Origin: Rutpela maculata
Lineage: Eukaryota > Arthropoda > Insecta > Coleoptera > Cerambycidae
Direction: 5' to 3'
Length of the DNA: 64,000 bases
Assembly (NCBI GenBank): GCA_936432065.2
Contig: OW386285.2
Span: 33,845,920 to 33,909,919 of the forward strand
The position numbers and the translations under genes are program-made. The number at the start of each line of letters is the position of its first letter. Position 1 is the stretch's first letter. Positions 1 to 13,039 of this stretch are shown here, in pieces. The notes under the pieces are model-generated. The model saw only the letters and a program-made list of their open reading frames with translations, did no database searches and was not told the origin of the DNA.

Positions 1-469
1 TTAATTTGCTATCTCGGAAACTATTTGAAAAAATCGACTGAAAAGGTATACCCAAAATGGCGGCTATGAAGTATAAAAATGAGATTTTCCGGCTTATATT
101 AATTTTACATTTTTGAGAAAAATTACAAGAATAAAAGAGTGTTTAGAATGCTATTTTGCACCTAAGTGTATGATTTATGAGTAACTCTCATTCACCCCAA
201 TTGGGGTGAAGGAGACCTTGGTTTATTTAAATAAAGTAACCATTTTTTAAAATATTGAGGCAAATCACTCAAAATTTTTTTAGTAAAATTATTTTAAATA
301 GATGTAATTTAATGACCCGTTGCTGAATTAATTTTACTGTTAATTAGTTCAAAGGGCATAAAAATTTTAAATACAGTAGCGCGCTTTCTTTATCCCGGGA
401 TTTACATACGGTAAAGACACCCTCCTTATAGACTAGTAGATGGTGACAGAAAATCAGAACTGATAGCCT

Positions 470-2405
470 ACCGTCTGCAAGTAATTTAGTCAGTATTATG
501 TATACAATAAAGCTCAATTTTTGGTACTTTCAAGGTTTGCCTGCATGCACGGGATGTAGGAAACGATTTCCGGTTGGCATAAAAAAACAATGCTTTCAAC
601 TGATACACTACCGTCTGCAAAGTTCATAATTCGAAATTAAAGGAATAAAAATATGTCGGAAGTGCTTTTGCAGACAGTTCTGTCATGCGCCAAACCTTAT
701 ACAGGGTACTCCAAAATTTATCAAATTTTAGTAAAAAAAAAAAGATAATTTACCGTCTGCAAACAGTACAAAATGATGATTCTGGTTCATGAAGACGAGT
801 AAGGGAAAGGTGCAGACGTTTACGATATGCAGGCCACCATATTGTGCGCATGTGAACTTGTTATTTTTTTTTACAACTTTGAACAATTGTTTACCGTCTG
901 CAGCTAAAAAGAAAACATGATTTAAAAATAGATCTTCGATAAAGAATTATTTGCAGATAGATTAAATGTGTACAAAGCACTTGCCGCCGAACGTATTTGT
1001 GTAAAAAAACTTTTACCAATTATTTACTGTCTGCAATTTGGTAAAAAGAAAGATTATTGATTCAAAATGTAATTATTTAGTTTGCAGATAATGCACACAT
1101 GCACAAGAGTCACAATAAAGTGTCAAAATTTGGCTAAATGCGTTTGATATCATTCCGTTCGCGGTGTCTACCAAAAAACAACTATCAACCGTCTGCAACT
1201 TGTCACAAAGGAGAATTACTGGTTTAAATACGCAATTGTTTAATTTGCAGACAATGCGCACATGCATGAGAGCCATGTATTTCTTATCTGAAACCATAGG
1301 CCACTAACAATATTAGGCCACTAACAGAAGGCTCTAGCAGGCACAACGTGGAGCCCTCTGCAGGTGCAATGTGCAACTCTCGACTAGTTTCGATAAGTTG
1401 AAAGATTAGTTAGAGGTTTGGAAATCATTGAAGATTTCATGCAATGTGCAACTCTCGACTAGTTTCGATAAATTGAAAGATTAGTTAGAGGTTTGGAAAT
1501 CATTTAAGATTTCATGGCAAGATGGTAAAGAGTTGTTTTTGGTGCATATCGCACACAAAGAGATATCAAACGGAATTCGAGTTTTGACTCTATTGTGGCT
1601 CTCGTGCATGTGGGCATTGTCTGCAAATTGAATAAGTGCGTATTTAACCCAGTAATCTTTCTTTGTACCAAGTTGCAGACGGTATAGATAGTTGTTTTTA
1701 GTACATATCGCGGTAGGAGGATATCAAACGGATTTCGCAAAATTTTGACACTCCATTGTGGTTTTCGTGCATGTGCGCATTGTCTGCAAATTAAATAATT
1801 GCGTAATCTTTCTTTGTACCAAGTTGCAGACAGTTAGTTAATAATCGGTAAAAGTTACCCCCATTTTCTTACAAGTTTATAGAACTCAATGGACAACCGT
1901 GCATATTGGATTCGTCTGCAAACATTGTTTACAATAGTTTTGCAACCTAAATTTTCTAATAAAACTATAATTAAACGGTAAACAATTGTTCAAATTTCAA
2001 AAAAAATAACGAGTTGACATGCGCACGATATGGTGATGTGTATATCGTAAACGTCCGCACCTTTCCCCTACTCGTCTTCATGAACCAGAATCATCATTTT
2101 GTATTGTTTGCAGACGGTAAATTATCATTTTTTTTTTTTTTTACTAAAATTTGGTACATTTTGGAGTACCCTGTATAAGGTTTGGTGCATGACAGAACTG
2201 TCTGCAAAAGCGCTTCCGACATATTTTTATTCCTTTAATTTCGAATTATGAACTTTGCAGACGGTAGTGTATCAGTTGAAAACATTGTTTTTTTATGCAA
2301 ACCGGAAATCGTTTCCTACATCCCGTGTATGCGGGCAAACCTTGAAAGTACCAAAAATTGAGCTTTATTGTATACATAATACTGACTAAATTACTTGCAG
2401 ACGGT
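470..2405. repeat. Spaced array of ACCGTCTGCAA motif
   Basis: ACCGTCTGCA(A) begins at 470, 610, 752 and 893, with variants at 1026 and 1188. In the other arm the complement TTGCAGACGGT begins at 1673, 2108, 2255 and 2395, with a variant at 1824. Spacing in the outer arm is 140-142 bases. Opposite-facing half motifs (TTTGCAGACA and similar) lie between them near 669, 810, 950, 1080 and 1242. Iterated subterminal motifs in transposons are often transposase-binding sites; that role is inferred here. Confidence 0.8.
1366..1514. repeat. 75-bp tandem duplication
   Basis: Two copies starting GCAATGTGCAACTCTCGAC at 1366 and 1441, differing at only a few positions. It sits in the unpaired centre of the 2 kb palindrome. 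Confidence 0.9.
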
Positions 2406-3122
2406 AGGCTATCAGTTCTGATTTTCTGTCACCATCTACTAGTCTATTAATACCCCCTTAATGCTAGTACTAAACTTTTCAATAGGAAGGGATAAGATTT
2501 ATATAAATAATATGTTGAATACATTATTTTACGATAATGAAATCGACGATGTTCAAGAAGAAGAAAGAAATGAAAATTAAGAATAAGAGGAGCAATATTT
2601 TCATTCATTAACAACTCAAAGTAAATTAAAAAAAAGTATTTTAAAGAATAGTGTTTAATTAAATTTATATTTTTATTTATTTTTTAAGTAGACAGTTTTT
2701 ATAATTGTGTAGAAATAAATAATTTAAAAAAATTGTACTTAATTTTCTAACAATTCTTTCCATACAATATTAAAACACTTTTTACTTCTGTAATTTCCAC
2801 GAAAAATGCACGTATACAAAGTTTAAATTGTATACTAAATATTTACCATTATTTTCAATTTTAAGAATTACATATTAAATTAAAACAATAATAATTGCCT
2901 TAAAAAAATATTAAATAATATATTAAAAACATATATCGCATTTTTATACTGTATAGCCGCCAATCTTGAATTTTCCAATTTTCACTTCAAAATCGTATAA
3001 TCAGCGGCCTCGAAAACCCCCGAGTATACATTTTCAGTCGGTTTTCTCAAATACTTTCCTAGATAGCAAATTAACAAATTTACTTAATTTGTTTAGTGCA
3101 CAAAACTGCTAGTTTATTAATA

Positions 3123-3770
3123 CTGCCCAAAAAAGGCAAAAGGCAGTAAGTGACAAAAGTTGAAAAATTACATTTTAATTGGTTATGAAAAAGCAAGTAA
3201 GTGATACAGCTTCCGAGTTAATTCTCTTTTAAAAGTTCTTACGTATAACCGAATAAAATGGCAAACAGCAGTATATGACATTATTTTAAAAAATTGAGAG
3301 GCATAAGGCAGTATGTGTGTTTGAATAGCAATTACGGCGATTCACCTTAGTATGAAATTCGCATTTCAAAATGTTACCAAACGACAGTATGTGCATGATC
3401 TTTCGCAGATGAAAGATTTTTCGTTCCACTCCAAAATGTTCAGAGCATTACGTTATAATTAAGCTTTACGAAACTGAGGAACCAGTAAAGTAGCTACTGC
3501 ATCATCCGAGAACAACATTTGAAATTGCATCACTTACTACTGACTTTCTCAAACTATTACAGAAAATCTGAGGCAGAAGACAGTATGTGATTTTTTTCTT
3601 AAATTAAAGAGTGACGCATTCCATAAATATTGAACAAAAAAATGATGATTTTTGTATTTATTTTAGTCGCCAGTTTCACTTCATTGCGCTATTATTACGG
3701 AAGAGCGTTAAATTTCATTAAAGTTCGATTTATGTTTTGTCACTTACTGCCTTTTGCCTTTTTTGGGCAG
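3123..3770. mobile_element. 648-bp MITE with ~36-bp TIRs
   Basis: The ends CTGCCCAAAAAAGGCAAAAG (continuing to AGTGACAAAA) are near-perfect inverted repeats. AATA directly precedes the left end (3119-3122) and follows the right end (3771-3774), consistent with a 4-bp target duplication. Inside, a GCAGTAWGTG-like motif recurs near 3193, 3266, 3306, 3383 and 3575, echoing the TIR itself. The open frame at 3630-3815 runs through the right TIR and is not a gene. Superfamily not assigned. Confidence 0.8.
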
Positions 3771-3774
3771 AATA

Positions 3775-5124
3775 GAAAATTCCCAGCAGCCTGTTTTTTC
3801 TTTTTACTCCCTTAGGCCTCAATAAACAATTTGCAAAAAAAAATATTTTGATTGGTCCTTTGCCAGAAAACATCTCAGTTTTTAATTTTTCTATATTAAC
3901 ACGACTAGATGGTCATTTAATTTTTGGAATACAAAAAAAATGAAGATTGATTGAAGACTTTTGATGAATCGAAATGTCCTGTTTACTTTTCCAGCAATTA
4001 TGACAGGGCACTGTAGATATGCATGATATGCATATACTCATATACATACAGCACTCAGGGCTAAAGGCTAGAACAAGCAGATTTGGCCATGCTGTTGCCA
4101 GCCAGGATGATTTAAGTAAAATAAAAGACGGGCGTTGCTAGGAAAGTAATAATTATTTATGGTATTAAATTTTTATTGTTCTGAGTTTTTTTTATGATTT
4201 TATGTACATAATTGCCAAATGCCGAAAGTGCCGAATGGTGACCGATTTGCCGAACCGGCTTCAATGTGACCCCCCCATACCCCCCTCTATATCCGGCCCT
4301 GCAGACAACATTATTTATGTAAAATTTCACACAATAAAAATTGTAACCTACTAAAGGAATGATTTACAATTAGGGAACTGTATTCTATATTTTACGCTCT
4401 GATCTAAATAATGCCTACGGAAGTGCTATAACCACAATCGTTAATCAAATTAGCATCATTGGTTGATGATTAAAACGGACTATAAGCAAACTCCAGTGGT
4501 AAAAGCTCGATTTTGGTGAAACATATCTACAAATTTCAATAGACTCATTTGTGTGAAAAGAATCTAATCTTGCCGTTTCTAAATGTGACGCAAATTTAAG
4601 GTAAATTGAAATAAACACGATGATATAATCTATATTTGTGCAGCCTATGAAATTATGAATCTGAATAATCTTTTAACAATTTTGTGCTGCATTGAATTTG
4701 AAAGCGTTTTTTAATACTAGATGTTTCTTTTCAACCTATGAGTCATGCACAATCTTGTCTTAGTTTATGCAATTAGTTTTTATGAACCAAATAAATGATA
4801 TATTTCTGTAGAAACTAGTAACCAAATGCATTTCTCACTATATATTTGTAATATAGTGAAAAACTACTGGAAATAAAATGATGTACCTTAAAAATTCAAC
4901 GATGTTCTCCTTATTATCTATATTTAAAAATCTGAATTGAAAAACTTTTGTTTCATGCAGACAGAGTTTAATTCATTTTACAACACAAAAATCATTCTTT
5001 ATTTTACAATTCTTAGATATATTACAAGCGCTTAAAAATATAATAACAATTCATAAAATTGTAATTTCCCAATCTCATATAGGCTGTTTACAAGCTAATA
5101 TCAAAATGATACTTTTCACTTATT
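3775..5124. other. No gene seen; possible hAT-type end at 4292
   Basis: AT-rich sequence without a supported coding region. TCCGGCCCTG at 4292-4301 is the complement of CAGGGCCGGA, a terminus common in hAT elements. The adjacent sequence to the left has runs of C and repeated ACCGATTTGCCGAAC-like text. No convincing partner TIR or 8-bp duplication was found, although CAGGGCTAAAG at about 4057 is a weak candidate. Confidence 0.4.
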
Positions 5125-5659
5125 ACTTCCACATCCAGTGGAAGTATAGCAACGACAAAAAAAATGTTGAACATTTTTATGGTTCAAATAGGCTTAGAAT
5201 GTCATGAAACGTCGAGATTTTAAGTTGACGCGAAAAAGATTTTCTGTCTGTCTGTAACTTTTCTTGTGCGCACGATTACTCTAGAACCGTTTAAGATATT
5301 GACTTGAAATTTGGTATACGTATGTACTTTAACGTGATCTGGAACTAGATTATATCTTCATCTTATGCCGTTGAAGAGATGGGGGGGGTTAATTGAAGTA
5401 AATGGGGATAAATAGATAATAAAGGGGGTGAAAAAAAAATGTGATTTAGTGTGTGCACAAAAACCAAAAACCTCAAAATATTTTTTAACTTCATCCAACC
5501 CCTAGCACCAGCCCCACCCCACTACCAAAGTGGGATATCATTTTACGGGTTTTTGGGGTAGACGATTTCAAATAATATATTATTAAAGTTCCATAAACAA
5601 TTATTTCCACACACATAATTTTTTAGTTGCGAGAGACTTGGATGAAAAGTGATTCCTTA
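5125..5659 (+). mobile_element. Family-1 GTCY element, copy A
   Basis: It starts with the hairpin ACTTCCACATCCAGTGGAAG, followed by the family order: TAGAATGTCATGAAACG, a short TCTG run, GGAACCGTTTAAGATATTGA, TTGAAATTTGG, G/T-rich then C-rich tracts, and a 3' end near GATTCCTTA. The middle is shortened and the GCAGCGG terminus is missing. Family features are a 5' hairpin, a 12-bp inverted subterminal copy near the 3' end, a GTCY microsatellite and TT at the insertion site. Together these fit the non-autonomous Helentron (mini-me/DINE-1/HINE) group. That placement is inference. Confidence 0.8.
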
Positions 5660-8642
5660 TATTCGATGTACAAGGAGGGAATAATACAGAAAAGTATCAT
5701 AATACACGATAGTATAAAATAATATCAACTAAAATAAACAAATACTATATTAAGGGTAATTTATAATCTAGTGGCAATATTAAAGCGAAAAATGGTAGAT
5801 AAAAAATGTAACATAGTTTGTTAATAGAACCACAGTTCAATATCATATAATAATGGTAATACAAGCTCCCAAAGGGAGCTCAGAGTATCACCCGTTTTTG
5901 TTGCTTACTTTTAAAAAACTTGAAATATCAAATTGTCATTTTACACAGGAATAAAAGGTAGTAGAATCCTTTTAAATGGGCATCCTAAAATTGACCCTGG
6001 TATTTAAGGAATTTTTACCTAATTTTTTTTATATTCAACTTTTTAAATAAAAAATGTTCTTTGATCCAATAGTCTCAAAAATAATGTTCCTATTAATATA
6101 CGGTAGAGAGATGCACTTTCGAGTTATTTTATTTTTGATTCAAGTGTTTATTCCCAAAATTTGCACTTTTTTTTCATAAATATTTTTTAACACGAAAAAT
6201 CAAACAATTTACGCTATGGATTTTTTAAAACTTTATCACAATATAACTACTATTGTCCCGAATTAGTTTTTCGTCATTCAGGCAATACGATGATAAGAAC
6301 TAGTTCAATTTGTTTTTTAGAGCTTTTTCCAATTATTGAAAAATATATATGAAAAGCGCCTACTTGAAAACCGAAGTTAGAGTAACCCGATTATTTTAAT
6401 ACACAGTTTATTGATAAATGTTATCAATTTCAAAAGTATGGAAAAACCTATAAAGAATTAACTAAAAATAAACTTATTTCTAATCATGGTTTAGAAATGG
6501 AATACTTCACATTTAAAGTGAAATAGTGTTGAAAATCATTATTTTTAACAAACAAGCTTTTATTGTTGACACGTAATTTATAAAGTTAGAAGCCTAAGAT
6601 ATAATAACATCAATTTAAGTTGCGAACCTAAAAATGGATTAAAAAAAAAGCCATTTTATGTGTAACAAAACACTAACACTTTATTTTTCACATTCACGTT
6701 ACAGCAGTTTCGGTACTCAATGTGCCGTTTTAGAACAATTTAAATATCAAATGAACATACAAAAGTAATTACATATTATTTATAGTACTTTTATGGCTAT
6801 TATCTTGAATGTTATGGGAAATTTACAGCAAAATTGTGAATTTAAACTGAATGAAAAATATTAGTAAAAGTAATGTAGATAATATTATTGATAGGTAACA
6901 TTCTAGGTAAGTAAATCATGGCAAACCAAGGAAATCATTTAAATACATCAAATAGTGTAGTTTGGTACAATAACTAGTAATTAATAGAATTGTCTGATTT
7001 AAAATCTTCCACAGAGTATCGTACATTCAATTGAAGGCTTCATACGTTTAGTATGTCAAGATTTTCAAAATTGCGACCTTCTAGATGGGTTCTCTGTATT
7101 GTGAATTTCTATGGTACTAGGGTATTTAAGTTAAGTAGGTGATTTGAAATTTTGATATCTCTGAATGTTGGTTTACGGTGAATATAGAACTTATTTTATT
7201 TTCGTCGTGTGATAAGATTTAGATCAGGGAACGAATTATTTGATCTTTCTTGTCTAAACTATAAATTTTAAATTTTAATTTAAGAGCTTTCAAACGCAAA
7301 AAGAATATGTTTGTTCTAAAGCATAAAACCTAACAAAGAATTATTTTTTGTTGTGGCAGACAGGAATAAATATATAAACAGTTGGACTGATATTTTCCAA
7401 ATAGACTGACAATAAAAGTGACGGTACGCGGAGGGCTTTATTTGTCCCTTATTCTTTACGCTGTAATTCATTTGTTCCTGTCACTGGGTCTGTTTCCGGT
7501 CCTGATAGTTTGGTAACGGCAGGCAGTAAAACTTTTACTGCAAATGAAAAAATATTTGATGGCAAAATATGAAATTGTTTTAGATGTACTGCCTTATTAC
7601 AACAAAGGTGTCATATATTTATATGGGGGCACGTAGTTTTTTCTATATGCTGGTACTTACGTTTGACTATTATATTTTATAACACATAGATTCTTATTAG
7701 GATACTTATATCTTGAAAATATTATTTTGATGCCTCAATACTTAACTTTTATTTGCGGACATATTATATATAATTAATTAATATTGAATGAAAGGACGTG
7801 TTAAATTATAAAAAATCTAATGGTACATACATAGTAAATTTAGTATCTCCAAGGAACACTCAAAACAGTTCAATACACTTTTTCTTAATTTTATTTAACA
7901 TAAACTATGTGTTCAGTTATTAATTTAAAAACTCATGAATTAATTAGTCTATGCAACTTTTATCACGAGAATATAAAATTGTGTTCAATTATTTAAGAGA
8001 GTGAAATTTATCATACGATCGTAAGCTTCAGAGAGCGAGCTTTCAAGGGCCTCGGATAGCCGTCCGTTGAACAACTTCAGCGCACTGCGATTCCGCGAGA
8101 GGGTTTCAAGCTTTCAAAGCACATGATACCAGACAGGTAAAATACGGCTCTCGCCGAGCCTGCGCGAATTTTAGTGAGAAGCAGGACAAAACAAACGAAA
8201 ACATTGAGAAGGTTTAGGTCTTTTTTATTCGCGTGGTAAGCTGGTAAACAAAGGTAAAAATGGTGAAAGGGAAAAAATTCTCTGCGGCAAATATTCATCT
8301 CTCATTAAGTTGCTAATAAATCATCGATTTTTACGTAGGGTAACTACACGCAAAATTGTATGCCATTTGGATTTCTTTTTATTATGTATGAGTGTGTATC
8401 GGAATATTTTAGAAAGGTAATTTGAATCTGATTTGGAAATCAGACGTGCGTAACATGAAATTTGGTTAATGTTTACTAGTTCACAAAGGAAATAATTACG
8501 TTTTTAATCAGTTGACGTGAATGAAAAATGGGATTACTGAAAATAAGCATAATTTTCAAAAGTGTGCAAAAACTTATATATAGATTTTCTCATTGAAGTA
8601 TAAAGTTATTTTTGTTCCTGGGTGTTTAATAATAGCGATTAC
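5660..8642. other. Gene-free AT-rich tract with one GC-richer patch
   Basis: Nothing recognised from 5660 to 8000 apart from a small perfect hairpin at 5865-5882 (GAGCTC-type ends around AAAGGG). Bases 8025-8290 are clearly GC-richer than their surroundings and could hold an unrecognised host exon or old element. The minus-strand frame there (8077-8298, 73 codons) has no motif I know. Confidence 0.4.
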
Positions 8643-10957
8643 GTACAGGGTGATTCACGAGGAAAGGGACATATTGCGATAGGTGGAGTTTACTTTGGTG
8701 AATTAGGAATTGCTTTTAAAAAATGTGATCCTTTTTTTTTTATTAAACTACGGGGTGATATATGAGTTTTGCTTAATAGTTCTTAAGGTCATATCTTTGG
8801 AACTACTTGCTAGAATTAGCTCGTAGTTGGTGTGTGTAGTACGCTATTAATTGTCTATTTGCACGCATAATGAAAGATATTTGTACGATTACGGTTAGAA
8901 AATAAATAATAACAATAATAAACAAATTAATAACAAGTGGTTCACAAAGGACCTTCATAGAATAAGAGAGAATCTGTGTTTATTATCTGAACTATATCAA
9001 AACTTTCCAAATAGAGAGTAAAAAGAACACCTAAATTCATATAAAATTTATTACAGAAAATAAATAAAAAGTGCAAAAAGTAAATATTACAATATACTCA
9101 TAAATCAAAATGGCACAACTTCTATCGTGTATTGGGATATCATAAATAAAAATAGACCTTTATCAATAGAGCTCGATGTCGAGGAACAAAATAAATATTT
9201 TATAAATGTGGGGTAAATACTTACAATCAGCAAAAAATTATTCAAACTATCTAAATGAAAATATAAATGCAACTTTCCTCAACTTTAGGTTTGAAAAGAT
9301 AGGACATAATGCAATAAGGGATGCTATAAATAGTCTAAAAAATAAAAACAGTAGTAATATGAACGTCAACATATTAAAAAAACATAAAGAATATAATAAT
9401 ATATCCGTTTGTTATTCTTTTTAATCAAGGCATAAGCTCTGGTATGTACCGTGACTCCCTGAAGACCACAAAAGTTATCCCAATTCATAAAGGAGGAACA
9501 TCTCTTGACAGTAACAGTTTCCGACTTATATCAATAGTACCGATTTTCTCAAAAATTTTTGAAACAATTTTAAAACATAAAATTAATAATCACCTTGAAA
9601 AACATAATATGTTTTATAAAAATCAATACGGATTCCGTAACAAGAAGTTAACAAATGATGCAATATGTCAACTTATCAATCAAATCACAGAAGGACAAGA
9701 AAAAAAGCAGTACGTTGAGATTACTTTTCGCGATCTTCAGAAGGCATTTGATTGTGCCTCACACCATGTGCTGATAGAAAAACTAAAGTACTTAAATGTG
9801 GAAGAAGCCAGTTGTAACCTCATAAAATCCTACCTAACTAACTGGAAACAATACACCAGTATAAATCACAGGCTCCTGGAGGTGAAAAGTGGGGTACCGC
9901 AGAGGTCCGTTCTGGGGCCAACTTTATTTTTAATATACATTAATGATCTTAAACAAGCTGTAACGGAGGCTAGTCTTGTTCTATTTGCAGATGACACCAC
10001 ATTACAAAGTTCAGACACTAATTTGAAGGTAGTTCAGCAACGCATGAGGATACACGTGAAAATGCTGTCACATGGTTCTCTTGCAATAAACTAAACTAAA
10101 TGAAAACAAGAGACATGATTTTTACTCATAGAGCACTGGAAGAATATAATGATCCAGATAAAATTAAATTTCTCAGTGTCTACTTAGACACCAAATTAAA
10201 CTTAAGTCACCACGTGGAATTCGTGGCGAACAAAATGAGCAAAAATATCTTTGTCTTAAGAAAGTTGAACAATGTCGTACCCACAAACGTGTTAATAATA
10301 GCATACCACTTATTAGTTGCATCGTAAATGGCATATGGGCTGATAAACTGGGGCCACGCACCCCAATCCACTAGAATTGTTGGATTGCAGGGAAAATCAA
10401 TTAGAATAATTACAAATTTAAACTATAGAGCAGACGTTAAACAAAAATTTATTAATCTTAAACTGTTAACTTTTCCTTCATTGTATATATTTATAAAATT
10501 AACATTCATCTAGAACAGTATGCATTTGCTTGAAAGAAAAGGAGACCATCACAAATATAATATCAGAAACGAACAAAACATAAAAATCAAGTGCAACAAA
10601 TTAAAGGGTAATAATTATTTTGTCCCGATGTTCTTCAACAAAGTCCCCATATATATAAGAAGTCTCCCAGAGTTGAAATACAAACATACAATCAAACATT
10701 TTTTATACAAAAATGCATTTTATAATATACACGAATTTTTAAACTGTGACGTTTCAGACTTGTGATATCTGTGATTTTAGACTTAATATTAAATGTAGTA
10801 AGAATAAGTGTATTCGTGTGAAGATCATTATATATATATTTTTTTGTATATTTGTATTTATAATTGTATTGACTTGTGTAAAACATCTTCATGTTAACAG
10901 CACTAATAAAATGATTTGATTTGATTTGTTACTATGGAGAAATTCACCTTGTATACG
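8643..10957. mobile_element. Possible TIR element interrupted by a LINE
   Basis: TACAGGGTGATTCACGAGG at 8643 and the complement of TACAAGGTGAATTTCTCC ending about 10957 are similar enough to be TIRs of one DNA element. TACAGGGTG-type ends are common in insect MITEs. The LINE at 8915-10928 lies between them. The match is only ~11 of 14 positions and no duplication was seen, so this is tentative. Confidence 0.3.
8915..10928 (+). pseudogene. LINE (jockey-like) ORF2 relic with reverse transcriptase
   Basis: Decayed ORF2 of a non-LTR retrotransposon; the endonuclease domain is missing (5' truncation). The frame shifts near 9195 and again near 9425. Residues 1-216 of the 9444-10094 frame cover most of the RT domain: the FRLISIVPIFSKIFE block, QYGFR, the catalytic-A region (FRDLQKAFDC, where the family usually has D first), GVPQRSVLGP (usually PQGS) and the catalytic FADD at about 9984-9995. 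Stops at 10092, 10098, 10325 and 10511 break the thumb and C-terminal region, which still reads through to 10765. The 3' end is an A/T-rich UTR with a TGATT repeat tail near 10915-10928, as expected of LINE integration. It cannot be active. Confidence 0.85.
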
Positions 10958-11397
10958 TGTTATGGAAATTTCAATACTAAATTATGACACTACATGCAAT
11001 AGCGATCGAAAATGTGTATTATTTTTTTATTACACTCTTGGCAAATTTTAAATTCACGATCGTTTTCATCCAAATCGACGGCCAGTTCAAAATAAATTTA
11101 TAAAATTACATTTTCTTTCCTTATTCGAAGTAGAACATATGTTATTGAAACATTTTTATTTTTTATGCATGATTAATGAGAAACCATAAAAAAAATCGAG
11201 AACGGATTAAGTAATTTTTATTTAAGAAGTTTCTGTGCATTTATAGAAAATTATCCTTTCTCATAAAATTGTTCCTTTTCCTTACTATTTTGTAAATTGT
11301 TTCCTTTTATTTCCCAATATAATGAATTTTTCATGTCACATAAGATGCTACATCAATTTTCAAATAAAATGATGTAATTTAATATTTTGATGCGTTG

Positions 11398-11399
<2 letters not shown>

Positions 11400-11442
<43 letters not shown>
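11400..11442. repeat. (TA)n microsatellite
   Basis: About 21 uninterrupted TA units. Confidence 0.97.
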
Positions 11443-11443
<1 letters not shown>

Positions 11444-11559
11444 TCGTAGTAGTCCGTTGTTTATTGTAGTTATTTATTAGTTTATAATGATGGGAAGCCA
11501 AATTAGACTAAATTTTTCATTAATGAAGCGAATTAATGCAGCTATTAAAACCTGAACCT

Positions 11560-12500
11560 AAAAAATACGAGATGTTGATGGAATACCACCGTACATAATT
11601 AAGGGATGTCAAGTATAGTTAAGAGTCCCACTGCTTAATTTTTTTTAATATATTAAAAACTTCTACTTTTCCTAGTGCATGGAAGCTATATACTCCAATT
11701 CATCATTCAACTGGCAAAATCGACGTAGCAATCTACAGTTGTATAGCAGTGATGTGCACCCCAGTTAAATTATTCGTACAAATTATATATTCTCATTTAT
11801 GCGGACACGTAGAAAAAAGTTTTGTATATGAGCATTATGATTTTGTAACACGAAAATCTACTAATACTAATTCGTTTATGTTTAGCAGCTACGGCTGGAA
11901 ATATTAGAGGAAGAAATCGGCATATTAACAGATTTTAGCAAAGCAATTAAAAAGTTTACCATGATTGTTATTGAAGAAATTATATAAATTTGGTTTATCT
12001 GTAAGAATGAGGCTGCTTTTAAAAATGTATTTACAACATAGATATTTCATAGTGAAGCAATCTAGGAAATACTATGAAAGTTCTGGAGTGCCACATGGAT
12101 CAAATATAAATCCATTATAATTTATGTTATTTATTAATGGTCTGCCGTCAGTGTTAAATTCTCAAAACTTTTACTTTTTGGATGTTAAAATGTACAAAAA
12201 GTTTAAATAGTTAGAGATTATGTGTATCTCAAAAAAGATGCTGATAATATTCACAAATGGGTCTGTGATTTTCAATTACAATTTATTATAAAAAAATACC
12301 TTATAATAACAATTACTCGAGTGAGACAGCCTATTGTGTTCGATTACAAGATGAATCACTCATATTTAAAAAGAGCCAACAGTGTTAAAGACTGGGTTTT
12401 ACTAATGACTGCTCTCTCTTATTTCTTAAACACATTGTGAATATCTCTGCATCAACAAATCGTTTGTTAGGATTTAGAATGAGGCATCACCTTTTAGTAA
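11560..12500 (+). pseudogene. Heavily decayed LINE reverse transcriptase
   Basis: No long frame survives, but RT blocks are visible in order across shifting frames: DVDGIPPYIIKGC near 11570, PVKLFVQIIYSHL-like text near 11765, ILTDFSKAIKKF (A block) near 11924, SGVPHGSNINPL..LFINGLPSVL (B block) near 12085, and a C-terminal stretch at 12222-12440 (KDADNIHKWVCDFQLQF, then NSVKDWVLL). The order and spacing match RT of a jockey/CR1-like LINE. Many stops and indels make it much older than the LINE at 8915-10928. Exact edges are uncertain. Confidence 0.6.
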
Positions 12501-12720
12501 CGTCAGAACTACCACAACTCCGTACTATACATTTTTAAGAACTAAAGTTGAATTTGCATCAGTAAAGGACCCCGCATACAATACATGGGTTTTGCGGCTC
12601 CGGTCAAATTTCGTGAAACTCTGGGAAATAGTAGTTCTCAGTGAGTAGAAAAAAAGTCTAAATGGGCGCGAAGCTCCGAGATAAGACCAGCTGAATTCGG
12701 ACCAATCGATATGTATATTT

Positions 12721-12876
12721 TTTTCACAGAAGCCTTTAAAGTAGCAACTTTATGCCCAGGGCGGGTATAGAAAGTTGCTATTTTAGAGGCTACTGTGAAA
12801 AAGAATAGTATACAACCCTCGGGAATAAAGAGAGACAGACTTTCTCTTTATTGCTCTCGGGCGTAAATATACTATT
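12721..12876. repeat. Two adjacent hairpins
   Basis: First stem: TTTTCACAGAAGCCTTTAAA at 12721 pairs with the sequence ending near 12801. Second stem: ATAGTATACAACCCTCGGG at about 12805 pairs with the sequence ending near 12876, with AAAGAGAG/CTCTCTTT-type loop sides. They stand side by side just inside the left TIR. Confidence 0.8.
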
Positions 12877-13039
12877 ATATGAAACATAGCATATGCAGAC
12901 ACTTGAACACATGAAGTGTAGGTTATGTAGACATTTCTGTTATTATGCGAACGTCCGTAAAATATTTTTACCTACGATCACTACTGTAAATAGTAAAAAA
13001 CACACTACCTGCCATCTATGTAAGTTGAATTTTACATAT

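Larger units (their letters stand above)
431..2444. repeat. ~2 kb internal palindrome
   Basis: Left arm (431 to about 1290) and right arm (about 1570 to 2444) are inverted copies with few mismatches. For example GACTAGTAGATGGTGACAG at 431 pairs with its complement ending at 2444, and the sequence beside every ACCGTCTGCAA motif matches across the arms. The unpaired centre is about 280 bases and includes a 75-bp tandem duplication. RNA across the arms would fold into an ~860-bp hairpin. The short open frames at 1073-1297 and 1504-1740 lie in this palindrome and are not genes. Confidence 0.85.
1..3074. mobile_element. Long-TIR foldback DNA element
   Basis: The first ~100 bases reappear inverted at about 2945-3074. 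Both ends begin TTAATTTGCTATCT, followed by matching GAAA, TATTTGA, CGACTGAAAA and GTATAC blocks, then a shared GGCGGCTAT stretch. Because base 1 is already inside the left repeat, the true left end and any target-site duplication may lie outside the window. There is no coding capacity for a transposase, so it is non-autonomous. The right arm contains CCTCGAAAACCCCCGAGTAT, a module shared with other foldbacks here. Superfamily not assigned. Confidence 0.75.

Noticed and set aside
470..2405. CRISPR-like array
   Set aside because: The 11-bp motif is short, its orientation flips, and the genome is eukaryotic; it is part of a foldback element.
4057..4301. Complete hAT MITE between CAGGGCTAAAG and CCGGCCCTG
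   Set aside because: TIR similarity is limited to CAGGGC and the 8 flanking bases on each side do not match.
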